Source: Wenyingzhuangia heitensis (GTDB lineage Bacteria > Bacteroidota > Bacteroidia > Flavobacteriales > Flavobacteriaceae). From it: 64,000 bases of DNA. The stretch covers positions 1,302,001-1,366,000 of the forward strand of contig NZ_JAASQL010000001.1 of assembly GCF_011762155.1 (NCBI RefSeq), in the 5' to 3' direction. Below, piece after piece: positions 11,082-19,969 of the stretch (its first letter is position 1; each line of letters opens with the position of its first letter). Under the pieces are notes generated by a model. The model was given only the letters and a program-made list of their open reading frames with translations. It was not told where the DNA came from and ran no database searches. The position numbers and the translations under genes are program-made.

Positions 11082-12119
11082 ATGAAATCAATCTTCTTTT
11101 TTATTATGCTATTTGTCCAATGTTTAGATGTGTATGCACAGAACAATAGGACTACTTTAATAGGAGTTAATATTACAGATTATCAGAAAGGGACTAGAAA
11201 TTTAAAAAAAATTAATACCTATAAAATAAAAAAGAAAATTAAAGAACTTTATAAGAAGGGAATTGTAGATATACGTTTGCCTTTTTCATTTTATAAAAAT
11301 TTAGATTCAAAACATAGAATTTCTAAGAGTTTTAAGAAAAAAATAAAAAGTTTAGTAAAATATACTGAGAACAAGAAAATTAATCTAATACTCTGTAATT
11401 TTGATGAAAAATTTACAATGTCTACTTATAAGTCTAAAGAAAAAGATCTAATAGTTAATTGGATAGATTTAATAGATTATATTTTTAAATACGATACATA
11501 TACACAATATGAGTTATTAAATGAGCCTAAATTATACCCTAACGAATGGTGGGAGTTTGCCAGTTATATGGTTTCTGAAATAAATACGAGATACCCTGAT
11601 AAAAAAATTATTATAGGAGCTACAAATTATAATAGTATTTACGAACTGTCTAGATTAAAACCTTTACCGTTTCGCAATATTGTTTATAGTTTTCATTTTT
11701 ATGAACCTTTTATTTTTACACACCAAGGGGCAAGTTGGATTAATAGTCAAAATGCAACAATTGGTATTCCTTATCCTTATTCAACAAATACAATGCCTTT
11801 GCTACATACAGATGCTTATGGTACAGATGGAGTAGTAAATTATAAGGATTATGATTTAACAGGGAACAAAAAAGCTTTATTACAAAAAATAGGAATTATA
11901 TATTATTGGTCAAAGCAATACAATGTTCCTTTATTGTGTTCTGAATTTGGAGTAATAGAAAAAGCCAATAATCTAGATAAATGTAATTATTTAATAGATT
12001 TAAAAGATGTTTTAGAAACCTATAATATTAAAGGTTACGTTTGGGAACATGAGGGTAACTTTGGGATGATGACTAAAGAGTACAATTTTTATAAATGTTT
12101 AGGATTTACGAACTTTTAA
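11082..12119 (+). CDS. Secreted GH5-like glycoside hydrolase (cellulase fold)
   Basis: 345 residues with a signal peptide (about residues 1-20, ending VYAQ). The body reads as a family 5 type TIM barrel: DIRLPFSF near 63-70 (the Arg of strand 2), LLNEPK near 145-150 with candidate acid/base E148, SFHFYEPF near 203-210, and LLCSEFGV near 284-291 with candidate nucleophile E288. GH5 members cleave beta-glucans and mannans. It converges with, and overlaps by 21 bp, the last gene of a bcs-like exopolysaccharide operon, so a role comparable to BcsZ (trimming the secreted glucan) is attractive but inferred. No T9SS sorting domain; probably periplasmic. Confidence 0.8.
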   Translation: MKSIFFFIMLFVQCLDVYAQNNRTTLIGVNITDYQKGTRNLKKINTYKIKKKIKELYKKGIVDIRLPFSFYKNLDSKHRISKSFKKKIKSLVKYTENKKINLILCNFDEKFTMSTYKSKEKDLIVNWIDLIDYIFKYDTYTQYELLNEPKLYPNEWWEFASYMVSEINTRYPDKKIIIGATNYNSIYELSRLKPLPFRNIVYSFHFYEPFIFTHQGASWINSQNATIGIPYPYSTNTMPLLHTDAYGTDGVVNYKDYDLTGNKKALLQKIGIIYYWSKQYNVPLLCSEFGVIEKANNLDKCNYLIDLKDVLETYNIKGYVWEHEGNFGMMTKEYNFYKCLGFTNF

Positions 12120-13649
12120 AATTTGATAATATTTGCTTTCATAAATAATGTGGTTTAATAAAGCTGCATTTTCTTTAATATAATAAGCTAGTATATCTTT
12201 AGAATACAAAGGTGAATTTTCTTTAGAAATAATAATGTAGTCTGCATGTTTTGCTGGTTTTTTTAATGCTTTTGTAAAGTCATCAGAAAGGTTCTCTAAA
12301 AAGTGATGTGTGTTATTGTCAAAAGTAATAATTGGATAAAAAACAGAGTTGTCGCACAAAATAGTACTGTTTAAAGGAATGGAATTTAATATAAAGATAG
12401 CACCTCTTTTGTTTAATTCTAAAATCTCATTGGTTTCATTTTTGGTAACTGAGGTAAAAAAGTTTTTTTCTTGTATAGAAATAGAGCTTTTAAAATAATG
12501 AAACTCACCATATATCATTCCAATAAAGAACAAGCTATATATTGTAAGTTTTAAGTTTTTAGATTTTAATGTGTTTTGTTTGTAAAAAGTAAGAAAAGAA
12601 GCAATTGCTATAATATGAAAAACAACTAAAAAATTTAAATTTATCATTTCAATTTTTTGTTCCCTCATTAATAGAATTAAAATAACAGGAATAATGGCTA
12701 AAATAACAACTTTAATACTTTGTTTTATATCAATAACAAACTCTAAACAATAAAATGCCGAAATAAGTAAAATTATTTTAATAACTGCAAAACTATTTAC
12801 TGCGTTTAGACTGTATTCTAAATTACCCAAAGTACTTGTTAAGTTATTAATATTGTTATTGTTCCAACCGGATGTGTTATTTATTAAAAAGAAAAAAAAA
12901 TCATCTCCATATAAGTTGTTGATCATTAGGTAAATAAGAAATACGCTAATGGGCAAAAAGGAAATGATTAGGACCATTGAAATAAAGTTAGATATAAATA
13001 ACTTTTGAGAGTTTTTGTCTTTAGAAATCCTAATTAAATCCAAAATAAAACCAGAATCTTTGTCGTGAAAATTTTTAACGGTAAATATAAATAGCAAGGG
13101 GATTAACATTAGAACAATCCACAATAACTTATAATCTAAAAATGGAATAAAGCTAATAGCAATACTACAAAGTGTTAAATAATAGATGGAATAATTTTTA
13201 ACATAATTAAATAACATGTAAAATAAATAAAAATAGATAATTATATATACATAAAAAGAAGTTCCTGATGTGGCAGCATAAATAAAAATAGGACTTGTTA
13301 AAAGGTATATAAATACAATTATACTAAATAGAACATTAGTTTGTTTTGCTATGGTGCGTACAATAAATGTGTTTAAAAAAGAGGTAAAAAGTATTGAAGC
13401 ATAAAAAGGTGCATCTAAGCTATTGATAAAACTAAAAGGATAGGCTAAAATATGAGTCAAGATTGGATAAGAAAAGAAAAACTTTTTTACCAAATCTATA
13501 TCTGGATTTTTTAGCATTAAAAAGTTATGACTAACATAAAGAGGCTCAAAGTTTAAATAGCCGTCATTACGAATAATAGTTAAAAACAGTCCATAAATAA
13601 CCGTGTAGCTAAAAAAAATGATTAGGTATTTTATACGATTCGTTTTCAT
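12099..13649 (-). CDS. Polytopic membrane protein of exopolysaccharide operon
   Basis: 516 residues, very hydrophobic, with roughly ten or more transmembrane segments and a soluble C-terminal tail of about 120 residues. No catalytic motif was recognised. General architecture resembles GT-C type glycosyltransferases or lipid-linked sugar membrane enzymes (long N-terminal loop with YLNFEPLYVSHNF after the first helix), but this is only a resemblance. Its ATG overlaps the stop of the upstream GT2 gene in a TAATG arrangement, implying translational coupling. It is the last gene of the operon; the 3' end overlaps the convergent GH5 gene. Function unknown, probably in polymer modification or export. 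Confidence 0.8.
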   Translation of the reverse strand: MKTNRIKYLIIFFSYTVIYGLFLTIIRNDGYLNFEPLYVSHNFLMLKNPDIDLVKKFFFSYPILTHILAYPFSFINSLDAPFYASILFTSFLNTFIVRTIAKQTNVLFSIIVFIYLLTSPIFIYAATSGTSFYVYIIIYFYLFYMLFNYVKNYSIYYLTLCSIAISFIPFLDYKLLWIVLMLIPLLFIFTVKNFHDKDSGFILDLIRISKDKNSQKLFISNFISMVLIISFLPISVFLIYLMINNLYGDDFFFFLINNTSGWNNNNINNLTSTLGNLEYSLNAVNSFAVIKIILLISAFYCLEFVIDIKQSIKVVILAIIPVILILLMREQKIEMINLNFLVVFHIIAIASFLTFYKQNTLKSKNLKLTIYSLFFIGMIYGEFHYFKSSISIQEKNFFTSVTKNETNEILELNKRGAIFILNSIPLNSTILCDNSVFYPIITFDNNTHHFLENLSDDFTKALKKPAKHADYIIISKENSPLYSKDILAYYIKENAALLNHIIYESKYYQILKVRKS

Positions 13650-15505
13650 TAGGATTCTTTAGTTGTTTTGGTTAATCCGTGATTGGTTTTCTCCCAATAA
13701 AAAGGTTTTGTGATTAATTGTATTAATCCTTTATAAGCAGATATTGAGTGCATAATCCAATAAATAGGATTGGTAATAGCATATAGGATTAAGGAGTATG
13801 ATTTTCTTTTAAAAATCGCAATCATGTTCATGTAAATCATGATAATATTACCTATAGAGAAACTTATAATAGCAATAATAATAAGCCATTCTGGAAAGAA
13901 AAAGCCAATCCATTCACTTTTAAAAACATAATATAAAATGATAAACAGTAACAACACAGGGTAAGATAAAAAAGTAAAAACGGTTCCTCCAATAAAAAAA
14001 TTAAAACCTAAAAAAGCTTTAAGTCCAACGGTTTTGTACAATTTAATAGGGTTGCGCATGTGTACTAAATATGTTTGCATATATCCTTTAATCCATCTAG
14101 AACGTTGTCTTATCCAATTATAAAAATCATTATTAGCTTCTTCGTTAGTAGTAGAATTTAATACAGTAATTTTATAGTTTTTGGCATAAGAACGCAAACC
14201 TAAATCAGCATCTTCAGTTACATTAAAACCATCCCAACCACCTAATTCCCTTAGTTTGTCTAATTTAAAATGATTACTAGTACCTCCTAACGGAATTGGA
14301 ATTTTTAATTTATCTAAACCGGGCAACATATAATCAAACCAATAAGAATATTCTAGGGTAAACATTTTGGTTAAATAGTTTTCAGTTTTGTTAAAATAGT
14401 TTAAAGCGCATTGTATGGCAATGTATTCTTTAGGTATTTTATCAAACAAAACACAAACTTGTTTTAGTTGATCTTTATCTGGAATATCTTCAGCATCATA
14501 AATAGTTAAGTATTTTCCTTTAGAAAAGTAAAGTCCGTAGTTACAGGCTTTAGGTTTTGTTTTGGGCATCGCATAAGGAATAACAATAGGCTCAAAAATA
14601 GTAGGGAAAACTAAATCTTTTACTGCATTAGTGGTTACTTCATCATCAGATTCTATTAACAGTTTAACATCTAACTTATCTTTAGGGTAATCTAAGTTTT
14701 TTAGGTTTAAGGCCAGTTTATAGATAACTTCAGATTCTTTAAATACAGGAAGAAGAATAGTATAGATTGGAAGGTCATCATCATTTATTTTAGTAACTTC
14801 TTCGGGGGTTATTTTACTTTCTAACTCTACTTTAGAGCCTGCAATAGTTAAAATAAACTTAAATAGGATAGAGCTAAAAAGGAAAAGATTGATAAAAACA
14901 TTTACACATACAATAGATGTTTTAGGATAAAAGAATAAAAATAGCAACGCGATAATCCCCATAATCCCTAAAAAGACTACTTGTTTATACGTAAAAGTTT
15001 CTATAGCAGAACTTTCTGGATCTTGATCGTATAGGTTAAAAACAGCTTTGTATAAAATATCATCTCCATACTTAACGTGTAGTGCTTTTAAAATATCTAA
15101 ATCTTCGGCAATGTGAACTTTATAAATTTGCAAGCCTAATTTGTCTGCTATTGAATAAACATTGTTAGTGTCTGATGGGTCTGAAACAATAACCTCTACA
15201 TCTCCATTATTGTTTTTAAGAGGAAAAGCAATGGCATTTAAAAAATAATATAAATCTTCTTTACAGGCATCAAAATAAGTGAAATTGTTTAATGTATTAA
15301 AATCAAATTGATAGAACTCTATGTTATTTTTTAATAGTTGTTTTTTGTAGTTACCTCTAGAAATAAAACCATAGTCTAAAGCTATTTTTAAAAAAGATTT
15401 ATCAAGTTTTTTAGACAGTTCAATAACTTTTTTATGACTGGTAACATCTAATAGGTTAGAGTCTAAAAATAACTGTTTTCTATATATGTATTGGTCGTTA
15501 ACCAT
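13649..15505 (-). CDS. Processive family 2 glycosyltransferase with N-terminal GspE/MshEN-like domain
   Basis: 618 residues. Residues about 20-150 resemble the type II secretion ATPase N-terminal (MshEN/T2SSE_N) fold, including VIVSDPSDTNNVYSIADKLG near 105-124. Two hydrophobic helices (about 176-222) lead to a GT-A domain: YTILLPVFKE at 248-257, the DAED metal motif at 337-340, TED at 430-432 and QRSRW at 467-471, the signature of processive BcsA-like beta-glycan synthases. Several transmembrane helices close the protein. It should polymerise a polysaccharide across the inner membrane. MshEN domains in other proteins bind cyclic di-GMP; whether this one does is unproven. No PilZ domain is visible. 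Lies 6 bp after the barrel gene and is coupled to the next gene. Confidence 0.9.
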   Translation of the reverse strand: MVNDQYIYRKQLFLDSNLLDVTSHKKVIELSKKLDKSFLKIALDYGFISRGNYKKQLLKNNIEFYQFDFNTLNNFTYFDACKEDLYYFLNAIAFPLKNNNGDVEVIVSDPSDTNNVYSIADKLGLQIYKVHIAEDLDILKALHVKYGDDILYKAVFNLYDQDPESSAIETFTYKQVVFLGIMGIIALLFLFFYPKTSIVCVNVFINLFLFSSILFKFILTIAGSKVELESKITPEEVTKINDDDLPIYTILLPVFKESEVIYKLALNLKNLDYPKDKLDVKLLIESDDEVTTNAVKDLVFPTIFEPIVIPYAMPKTKPKACNYGLYFSKGKYLTIYDAEDIPDKDQLKQVCVLFDKIPKEYIAIQCALNYFNKTENYLTKMFTLEYSYWFDYMLPGLDKLKIPIPLGGTSNHFKLDKLRELGGWDGFNVTEDADLGLRSYAKNYKITVLNSTTNEEANNDFYNWIRQRSRWIKGYMQTYLVHMRNPIKLYKTVGLKAFLGFNFFIGGTVFTFLSYPVLLLFIILYYVFKSEWIGFFFPEWLIIIAIISFSIGNIIMIYMNMIAIFKRKSYSLILYAITNPIYWIMHSISAYKGLIQLITKPFYWEKTNHGLTKTTKES

Positions 15506-15511
15506 TTGGTT

Positions 15512-16333
15512 TTATAATTTGATGATTCCAAAAACTTGAAATCCTTTTCCTACAGAAATATTTCTGTTAAACACATCATGAAATAATCCTCCGTATATAC
15601 TAATACTGTTCGTAAAGTCATAACCTATATTAATACTTGTTTTAATCATATCAAAATTGCTAGCAAACTGTACATTGTTTACAGAGAATGACTTATTATC
15701 ACTTCTTGATAATAACAGGTCTAACTCTCCCAAAACAATAATTTTTGGAAAAACTCTATAACCTTGACTAGCATACAATTTATATTGTATAGGTAATGAT
15801 GGAAAAAAGTACCGAATTCCGGCTTCTATTTTATGAAAGTTTTTATTAACATCTAACCATGTAAAATTACCTGCATAATGAATTTTAACCTCGGTGCTAT
15901 ACAAATTATAACCAACAAAAGGTTGTGTTTTGTTTTGATAAGCCGGTATGTAAACGGAGGCAGAGGCCATTAAATAATGATTGTTAATTTTTTTTAAATG
16001 CATTCTAAGTCCAAGTTCAATGTCACCAAACTCTGTACTTTTTTGAGAAACACTATCATCGTCATATTTACTTATAAAATAAGGAATATTACCAAATAGG
16101 TTTAGTTTGTAGTCGTTAAGTGGTATAGAAAAGTAGATTTTAGGATTGTAATTTTTATACATTCCATTGTTTCCAAATTCTGATTTATCACCATTAGAGT
16201 TTCTAAACTGATTGGTGTTATAATTACCAAAGTAAGGAGATATTAAAATTTCTCCTTTTTGTTGCTGCCAAGGGTTTTGACTATAACAATAGGATGAAAT
16301 TAAAAAAAAGACTATGTATAATCTAATCATCAT
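15512..16333 (-). CDS. Probable outer-membrane beta-barrel protein of exopolysaccharide operon
   Basis: About 273 residues with a signal peptide (IRLYIVFFLISSYCYSQ). The mature part is built of alternating amphipathic strands (for example HYLMASASVYIP, VKIHYAGNFTW, KTSINIGYDF) and ends in a strand closing with IIKL, typical of outer-membrane barrels. Start chosen at the ATG-ATG pair at 16333/16330, directly before the signal peptide, which overlaps the BcsB-like gene by 11 bp; an upstream start would add a lysine-rich extension without a purpose. By position it could be the polymer exit channel that BcsC provides in cellulose systems, but it lacks visible TPR repeats. Function inferred. Confidence 0.72.
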   Translation of the reverse strand: MMIRLYIVFFLISSYCYSQNPWQQQKGEILISPYFGNYNTNQFRNSNGDKSEFGNNGMYKNYNPKIYFSIPLNDYKLNLFGNIPYFISKYDDDSVSQKSTEFGDIELGLRMHLKKINNHYLMASASVYIPAYQNKTQPFVGYNLYSTEVKIHYAGNFTWLDVNKNFHKIEAGIRYFFPSLPIQYKLYASQGYRVFPKIIVLGELDLLLSRSDNKSFSVNNVQFASNFDMIKTSINIGYDFTNSISIYGGLFHDVFNRNISVGKGFQVFGIIKL

Positions 16334-18368
16334 CTCTAATACTTTTTTTAGATTCTTGTGATTTTTGATAAATATAAATAACAAGAAAGATTAAAAAGAT
16401 AGTTAACATTAAAACTATGATTAAGCCATAGTTGTCCCAAAAATTATCAAAAATATCTTGAATGTAACTTTTATCTTCTGTGACAACATTATTTCTTAAA
16501 TCAAAAAAATAGGAGTCTTTACCGTCCGCAATAATTATGTTTCCAGTGTTAATAGCTGTTTGCTCTCTAATATTTACAATTAAAGATTTTAAGGTTTTTT
16601 TGTTATTATTTTTAGGTGTGTTTATAAGCATAACAGGATTGTTATTGGCATAAAACAACTGATTAAAACCTAGGTTTTTATTATAGGTAATATTAAAGAA
16701 AGGGTCTATGGTTTCTGATCTATATTCTACTTTTGAATTATTAAATTTTACGTAAAGATTTTTATCATAAACAGTATTAAACTTTTCGTAGTTACTACTA
16801 ATTATAATTTTAGAAGATTCATCATTATCAATAATGTCTTTTAGGTTTGCTTTTTTTACAGGGGGGTATATAAAGCCTTCTAAACCTGCCTCTCCTGGAT
16901 TTATAATATCAATTAATTCAGCAAGTCCATCTACCAATCCAATATTATTTTCTACATCTGTGTAAATATGTATAGGTTTAGATTGAAAATTTTCGGGAAA
17001 TTTGGTAAAAGATAATGAACTAGAGCTTTCATAACCAATAGGTTTAAAATAAGATTTACCTGTATCTACTTGTGCATAAAAAACAGACTTAGCACCACAA
17101 ATACCATCTTTAGGAAGGTAATAGAATTCATAATTGAAAACGTTTTCTTGCAACATAGCAATGTCACTAAATTCAAAATTAATGTCTAACTCTCCTGAAT
17201 TGTTTAGTTTGTAAGTGTTGATTAGTCTTTCATTAAAAAATAGGTTAAAATAAGCTTCGTCATCACCACTCAATGGTTTGTATTTACCTGTTATTTTTAC
17301 CATCATTTTTTTTACATTAGATCCAAAGTAAGATCTAGGGAGATTTATTTTAGTTACTAAATTACCAACACCTTTAATTATTCTTGGATCCGCATCTAAT
17401 TCATTAAAATAAACAGGCTCATATTCTTTTCTTGTAGGTGTAGATGATAAAGTGTTTTTTTGACTTACTAACAACTCATCAGTATAAGCTGTGTTTATTA
17501 AGTTTTTTTGTAGTAAAAATGTAGCTGCTTTGGTATAAGCTTCTTTAGTGGAACCTGTAATTATTAAGTTTTGTCTTATATAATTTCGAGTTGTTTTTTT
17601 ATCTAGTAAAGAGTCTCTATATATTTTAACAAGTCCGTTATTTTTATCTTTAATTGTAATATTACTACCAATTTCTTTTTGTAATTGCTCCAGAGGCATT
17701 AACAACAAAGATCTATCTATTTGCTTAGACTGTGTTGAGTCTATTTTTTTCACGGTTAATTTAGTCCCATATATTCTTTCAAAATAAAACTTTATATATG
17801 AGGCTAACTGAACATCTTGTAAACTGGCATTTTTAGCAAGTACAATACTGTTTAAAACAGGAGCAATGTTACTTATTTTAGTATATATGGTAGCAGTTTT
17901 GTCTTCTATATTATACATGCTTAAATAACTGTCTTCGGTAGCTTTTATCCAATAACCGTTATCTGAGTAATTTTCACAAGATTCACCTTTAATAATCAAA
18001 TCACTTTTAATATCTAATTTTAAAAAATCGGATTTGATATACTTTTTTAGTATGGGAATATCAAACGTAATTATTTCTTTGTCTTTTACAACGTATTTAC
18101 TCAGTATAGGAATATCTCCTAAATATATGGTTATATAGCTGTTTTCAAAATCAATTACATGAGATCTTTTTAGTTCTAAATGAATAAAACTTTTTTCTGG
18201 GCTAAATTGCTTATTAACCTTAAAATAAAAAGATTTTGAAGCTCTTCTTCCTGTAATTACGGTTTCTACTTCATATCCATAATCCTTAAAACTTTTTTGA
18301 GTTTGCTGAGAAAAAATGGAAGATGTAAATAAAATGATAAAGCTTAAAAAAGTAAATAATTTTTTCAT
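16323..18368 (-). CDS. BcsB-like periplasmic polysaccharide synthase subunit
   Basis: 681 residues: signal peptide (1-20), a large periplasmic beta-rich region, and one C-terminal transmembrane helix (YGLIIVLMLTIFLIFLVIYI) followed by a short charged tail, the topology of BcsB. The segment CENYSDNGYWIKATEDSYL near residues 131-149 fits the conserved Cys and Ser-tyrosine region of BcsB carbohydrate-binding domains. BcsB partners with the BcsA synthase and guides the nascent glucan through the periplasm. It starts 2 bp after the sensor-like gene and overlaps the barrel gene. Divergent from enterobacterial BcsB, so the product may not be cellulose. Confidence 0.82.
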   Translation of the reverse strand: MKKLFTFLSFIILFTSSIFSQQTQKSFKDYGYEVETVITGRRASKSFYFKVNKQFSPEKSFIHLELKRSHVIDFENSYITIYLGDIPILSKYVVKDKEIITFDIPILKKYIKSDFLKLDIKSDLIIKGESCENYSDNGYWIKATEDSYLSMYNIEDKTATIYTKISNIAPVLNSIVLAKNASLQDVQLASYIKFYFERIYGTKLTVKKIDSTQSKQIDRSLLLMPLEQLQKEIGSNITIKDKNNGLVKIYRDSLLDKKTTRNYIRQNLIITGSTKEAYTKAATFLLQKNLINTAYTDELLVSQKNTLSSTPTRKEYEPVYFNELDADPRIIKGVGNLVTKINLPRSYFGSNVKKMMVKITGKYKPLSGDDEAYFNLFFNERLINTYKLNNSGELDINFEFSDIAMLQENVFNYEFYYLPKDGICGAKSVFYAQVDTGKSYFKPIGYESSSSLSFTKFPENFQSKPIHIYTDVENNIGLVDGLAELIDIINPGEAGLEGFIYPPVKKANLKDIIDNDESSKIIISSNYEKFNTVYDKNLYVKFNNSKVEYRSETIDPFFNITYNKNLGFNQLFYANNNPVMLINTPKNNNKKTLKSLIVNIREQTAINTGNIIIADGKDSYFFDLRNNVVTEDKSYIQDIFDNFWDNYGLIIVLMLTIFLIFLVIYIYQKSQESKKSIRDDD

Positions 18369-18370
18369 AG

Positions 18371-19654
18371 TTAAAGGGAATTGTTGTGTTTTTTAAATTG
18401 AATAATGAATTTAAGTCCCATTTGCTCAGAAGAACCATATTTAAAATCAGCATTCATTTCTTCAATCAATAGTTTTATAAATTTTAAGTCGTTTTTGGGA
18501 TTGCCATACAAAACATCTGTTTCTATCTCTTTAGGTGTGGCTACACTACTATTGGTTTGTATTTGTAAAATAGTTTTTTTATTGGTTGATGTTAGTTCAA
18601 AAAATAAATTTTGATGGTTATTTATATGATTTATAATATATAATATAAGGCTATGTAAAGCAAAGTTTAATGCGTTTGTATTGGCATTTACAAGCATATG
18701 TTGACTGCTTGTTTGTATATGAGTGATTGTGTGTTTTTCTAGAAAAGAATTATTAAACTGTTGTATATGTTGGTTTAAATATTCTACCAAATTTAGGGGT
18801 TCTAACTCTAATCCATAATCAAAAACGATACTATTAATATTGTATTTGTCTAATAGAATTGTGCTTTTTAGATATAAATCGTTAACGTCTTGTGTAAGCG
18901 TTGAGTTTACATTTGGCACGTTTTCTTGTGAAATAGTTTTATTTTTTAGTTCTTTAATATTGTATTTAAAGGCATCAATAACTTGCTTGTACTTATCTAT
19001 TAATATTTCATTTTTTTTATGAGATAATCGTATTTGGTTTTTGGCTTCAAGTAACTGAGATGTTACCTCCTCAATTCTACTTTCATATTCAATTTGTATT
19101 AAAAGAGATTCTTTAACCATCTCTTTTTTTACTTTAGGAAAGTAAGAGCTAATAAGTACTATAGTAAAAAACAAAAAGCCTCCATTGTTTAATATGTTAT
19201 TAAAGTCTTGTATAATGGAAAAATAAGAGAAAAGAAAAAAAGTAATAGATAAAATTCCAAAATAGAATAAACTATTTATAGAATCCCATATAATGTAAGA
19301 GTTTATGCTAACTATTACAATAATTAAAAGATTAATGTAAATTATTCTGGCAGTTCCTTGTTCTTGCCCTAAAAGAAACAAACATAAAAAAGTAAAAATA
19401 AAAAGAATGATGTGTAATAATAACTCTTGACTTATATTTATTTTATCTTTTATTTTAGTTAGCGTATACAAAGAAGTTATAATGATTGCTTTGGCTAATA
19501 AAAAATTAATCCATAGTCTGTGAATAAATAAATAATCAACAAAAATAGAAAAAAATAAAACAATAAGTATTCCCCATAAAATAGTATCAACCCTTTGGTT
19601 TAACTCATCTTTTAAATATTCTTGAAGCTTAAGCTTTATGATTAAATTTTCCAA
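18371..19654 (-). CDS. Membrane sensor with degenerate histidine-kinase-like module
   Basis: 427 residues. About six transmembrane helices (residues 25-170) are followed by a coiled-coil (about 180-235) and a C-terminal part with the layout of a histidine kinase ATPase domain (LVEYLNQHIQQF, then NALNFALHSLILYIINH, then MNADFKYGSSEQMGLKFIIQF). The expected N-box Asn, the DxGxG box and the GxGxG box are not present, and no clear phospho-accepting His box is seen, so it is probably a pseudokinase. It is the first gene of the five-gene exopolysaccharide operon, 2 bp before the BcsB-like gene, suggesting a regulatory or scaffolding role. The only start in reach is TTG at 19654, which coincides with a TACATTTG sequence; a slightly later start cannot be excluded. 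Confidence 0.7.
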   Translation of the reverse strand: MENLIIKLKLQEYLKDELNQRVDTILWGILIVLFFSIFVDYLFIHRLWINFLLAKAIIITSLYTLTKIKDKINISQELLLHIILFIFTFLCLFLLGQEQGTARIIYINLLIIVIVSINSYIIWDSINSLFYFGILSITFFLFSYFSIIQDFNNILNNGGFLFFTIVLISSYFPKVKKEMVKESLLIQIEYESRIEEVTSQLLEAKNQIRLSHKKNEILIDKYKQVIDAFKYNIKELKNKTISQENVPNVNSTLTQDVNDLYLKSTILLDKYNINSIVFDYGLELEPLNLVEYLNQHIQQFNNSFLEKHTITHIQTSSQHMLVNANTNALNFALHSLILYIINHINNHQNLFFELTSTNKKTILQIQTNSSVATPKEIETDVLYGNPKNDLKFIKLLIEEMNADFKYGSSEQMGLKFIIQFKKHNNSL

Positions 19655-19913
19655 ATGTAATGGTTATAGGGGTTAATTAACGATACTATCAAATATAACA
19701 ATTGAATTTTTTAAAAAATAATTATTTGTTCAGTTTAATCGTAATTTAATACATACGTAATTATTTTTTTTTGGTTTTAATTTTTTTTTTAAAATATTAT
19801 CAGTCTTGTTTTATAACCTATTTAATAATTTTATAGTAATGATATCAATACTTATAAAAGTACTTGTGGTTAATAAAAACAGCTAATATTTAGTAGATCA
19901 TTGTAATTAAAAC
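19655..19913 (-). other. AT-rich leader upstream of exopolysaccharide operon
   Basis: About 260 bp without a coding frame, very rich in A and T runs. It precedes the minus-strand exopolysaccharide operon and should contain its promoter. A TACATTTG sequence (minus strand, 19659-19652) matches the Bacteroidetes -7 element but overlaps the assigned TTG start, and no good TTG -33 box lies at the right distance. No other structure was recognised. Confidence 0.45.
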
Positions 19914-19949
19914 AAAAACCATCAAAGTGATTTTACTTTGATGGTTTTT
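19914..19949 (-). terminator. Rho-independent terminator after yidC
   Basis: 15-bp inverted repeat AAAAACCATCAAAGT / ACTTTGATGGTTTTT with a 6-base loop, located 21 bp beyond the yidC stop on the minus strand. A and T tracts on both sides make it potentially bidirectional. Confidence 0.88.
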
Positions 19950-19969
19950 TATGCTTAGAAAGTAAAAAA

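Noticed and set aside
13649-15505. A type II secretion ATPase
   Set aside because: Only the N-terminal domain resembles GspE; the P-loop ATPase part is absent and the rest is a glycosyltransferase.
19652-19659. TACATTTG as promoter of the polymer operon
   Set aside because: It overlaps the assigned TTG start and has no -33 partner; recorded only as ambiguous.
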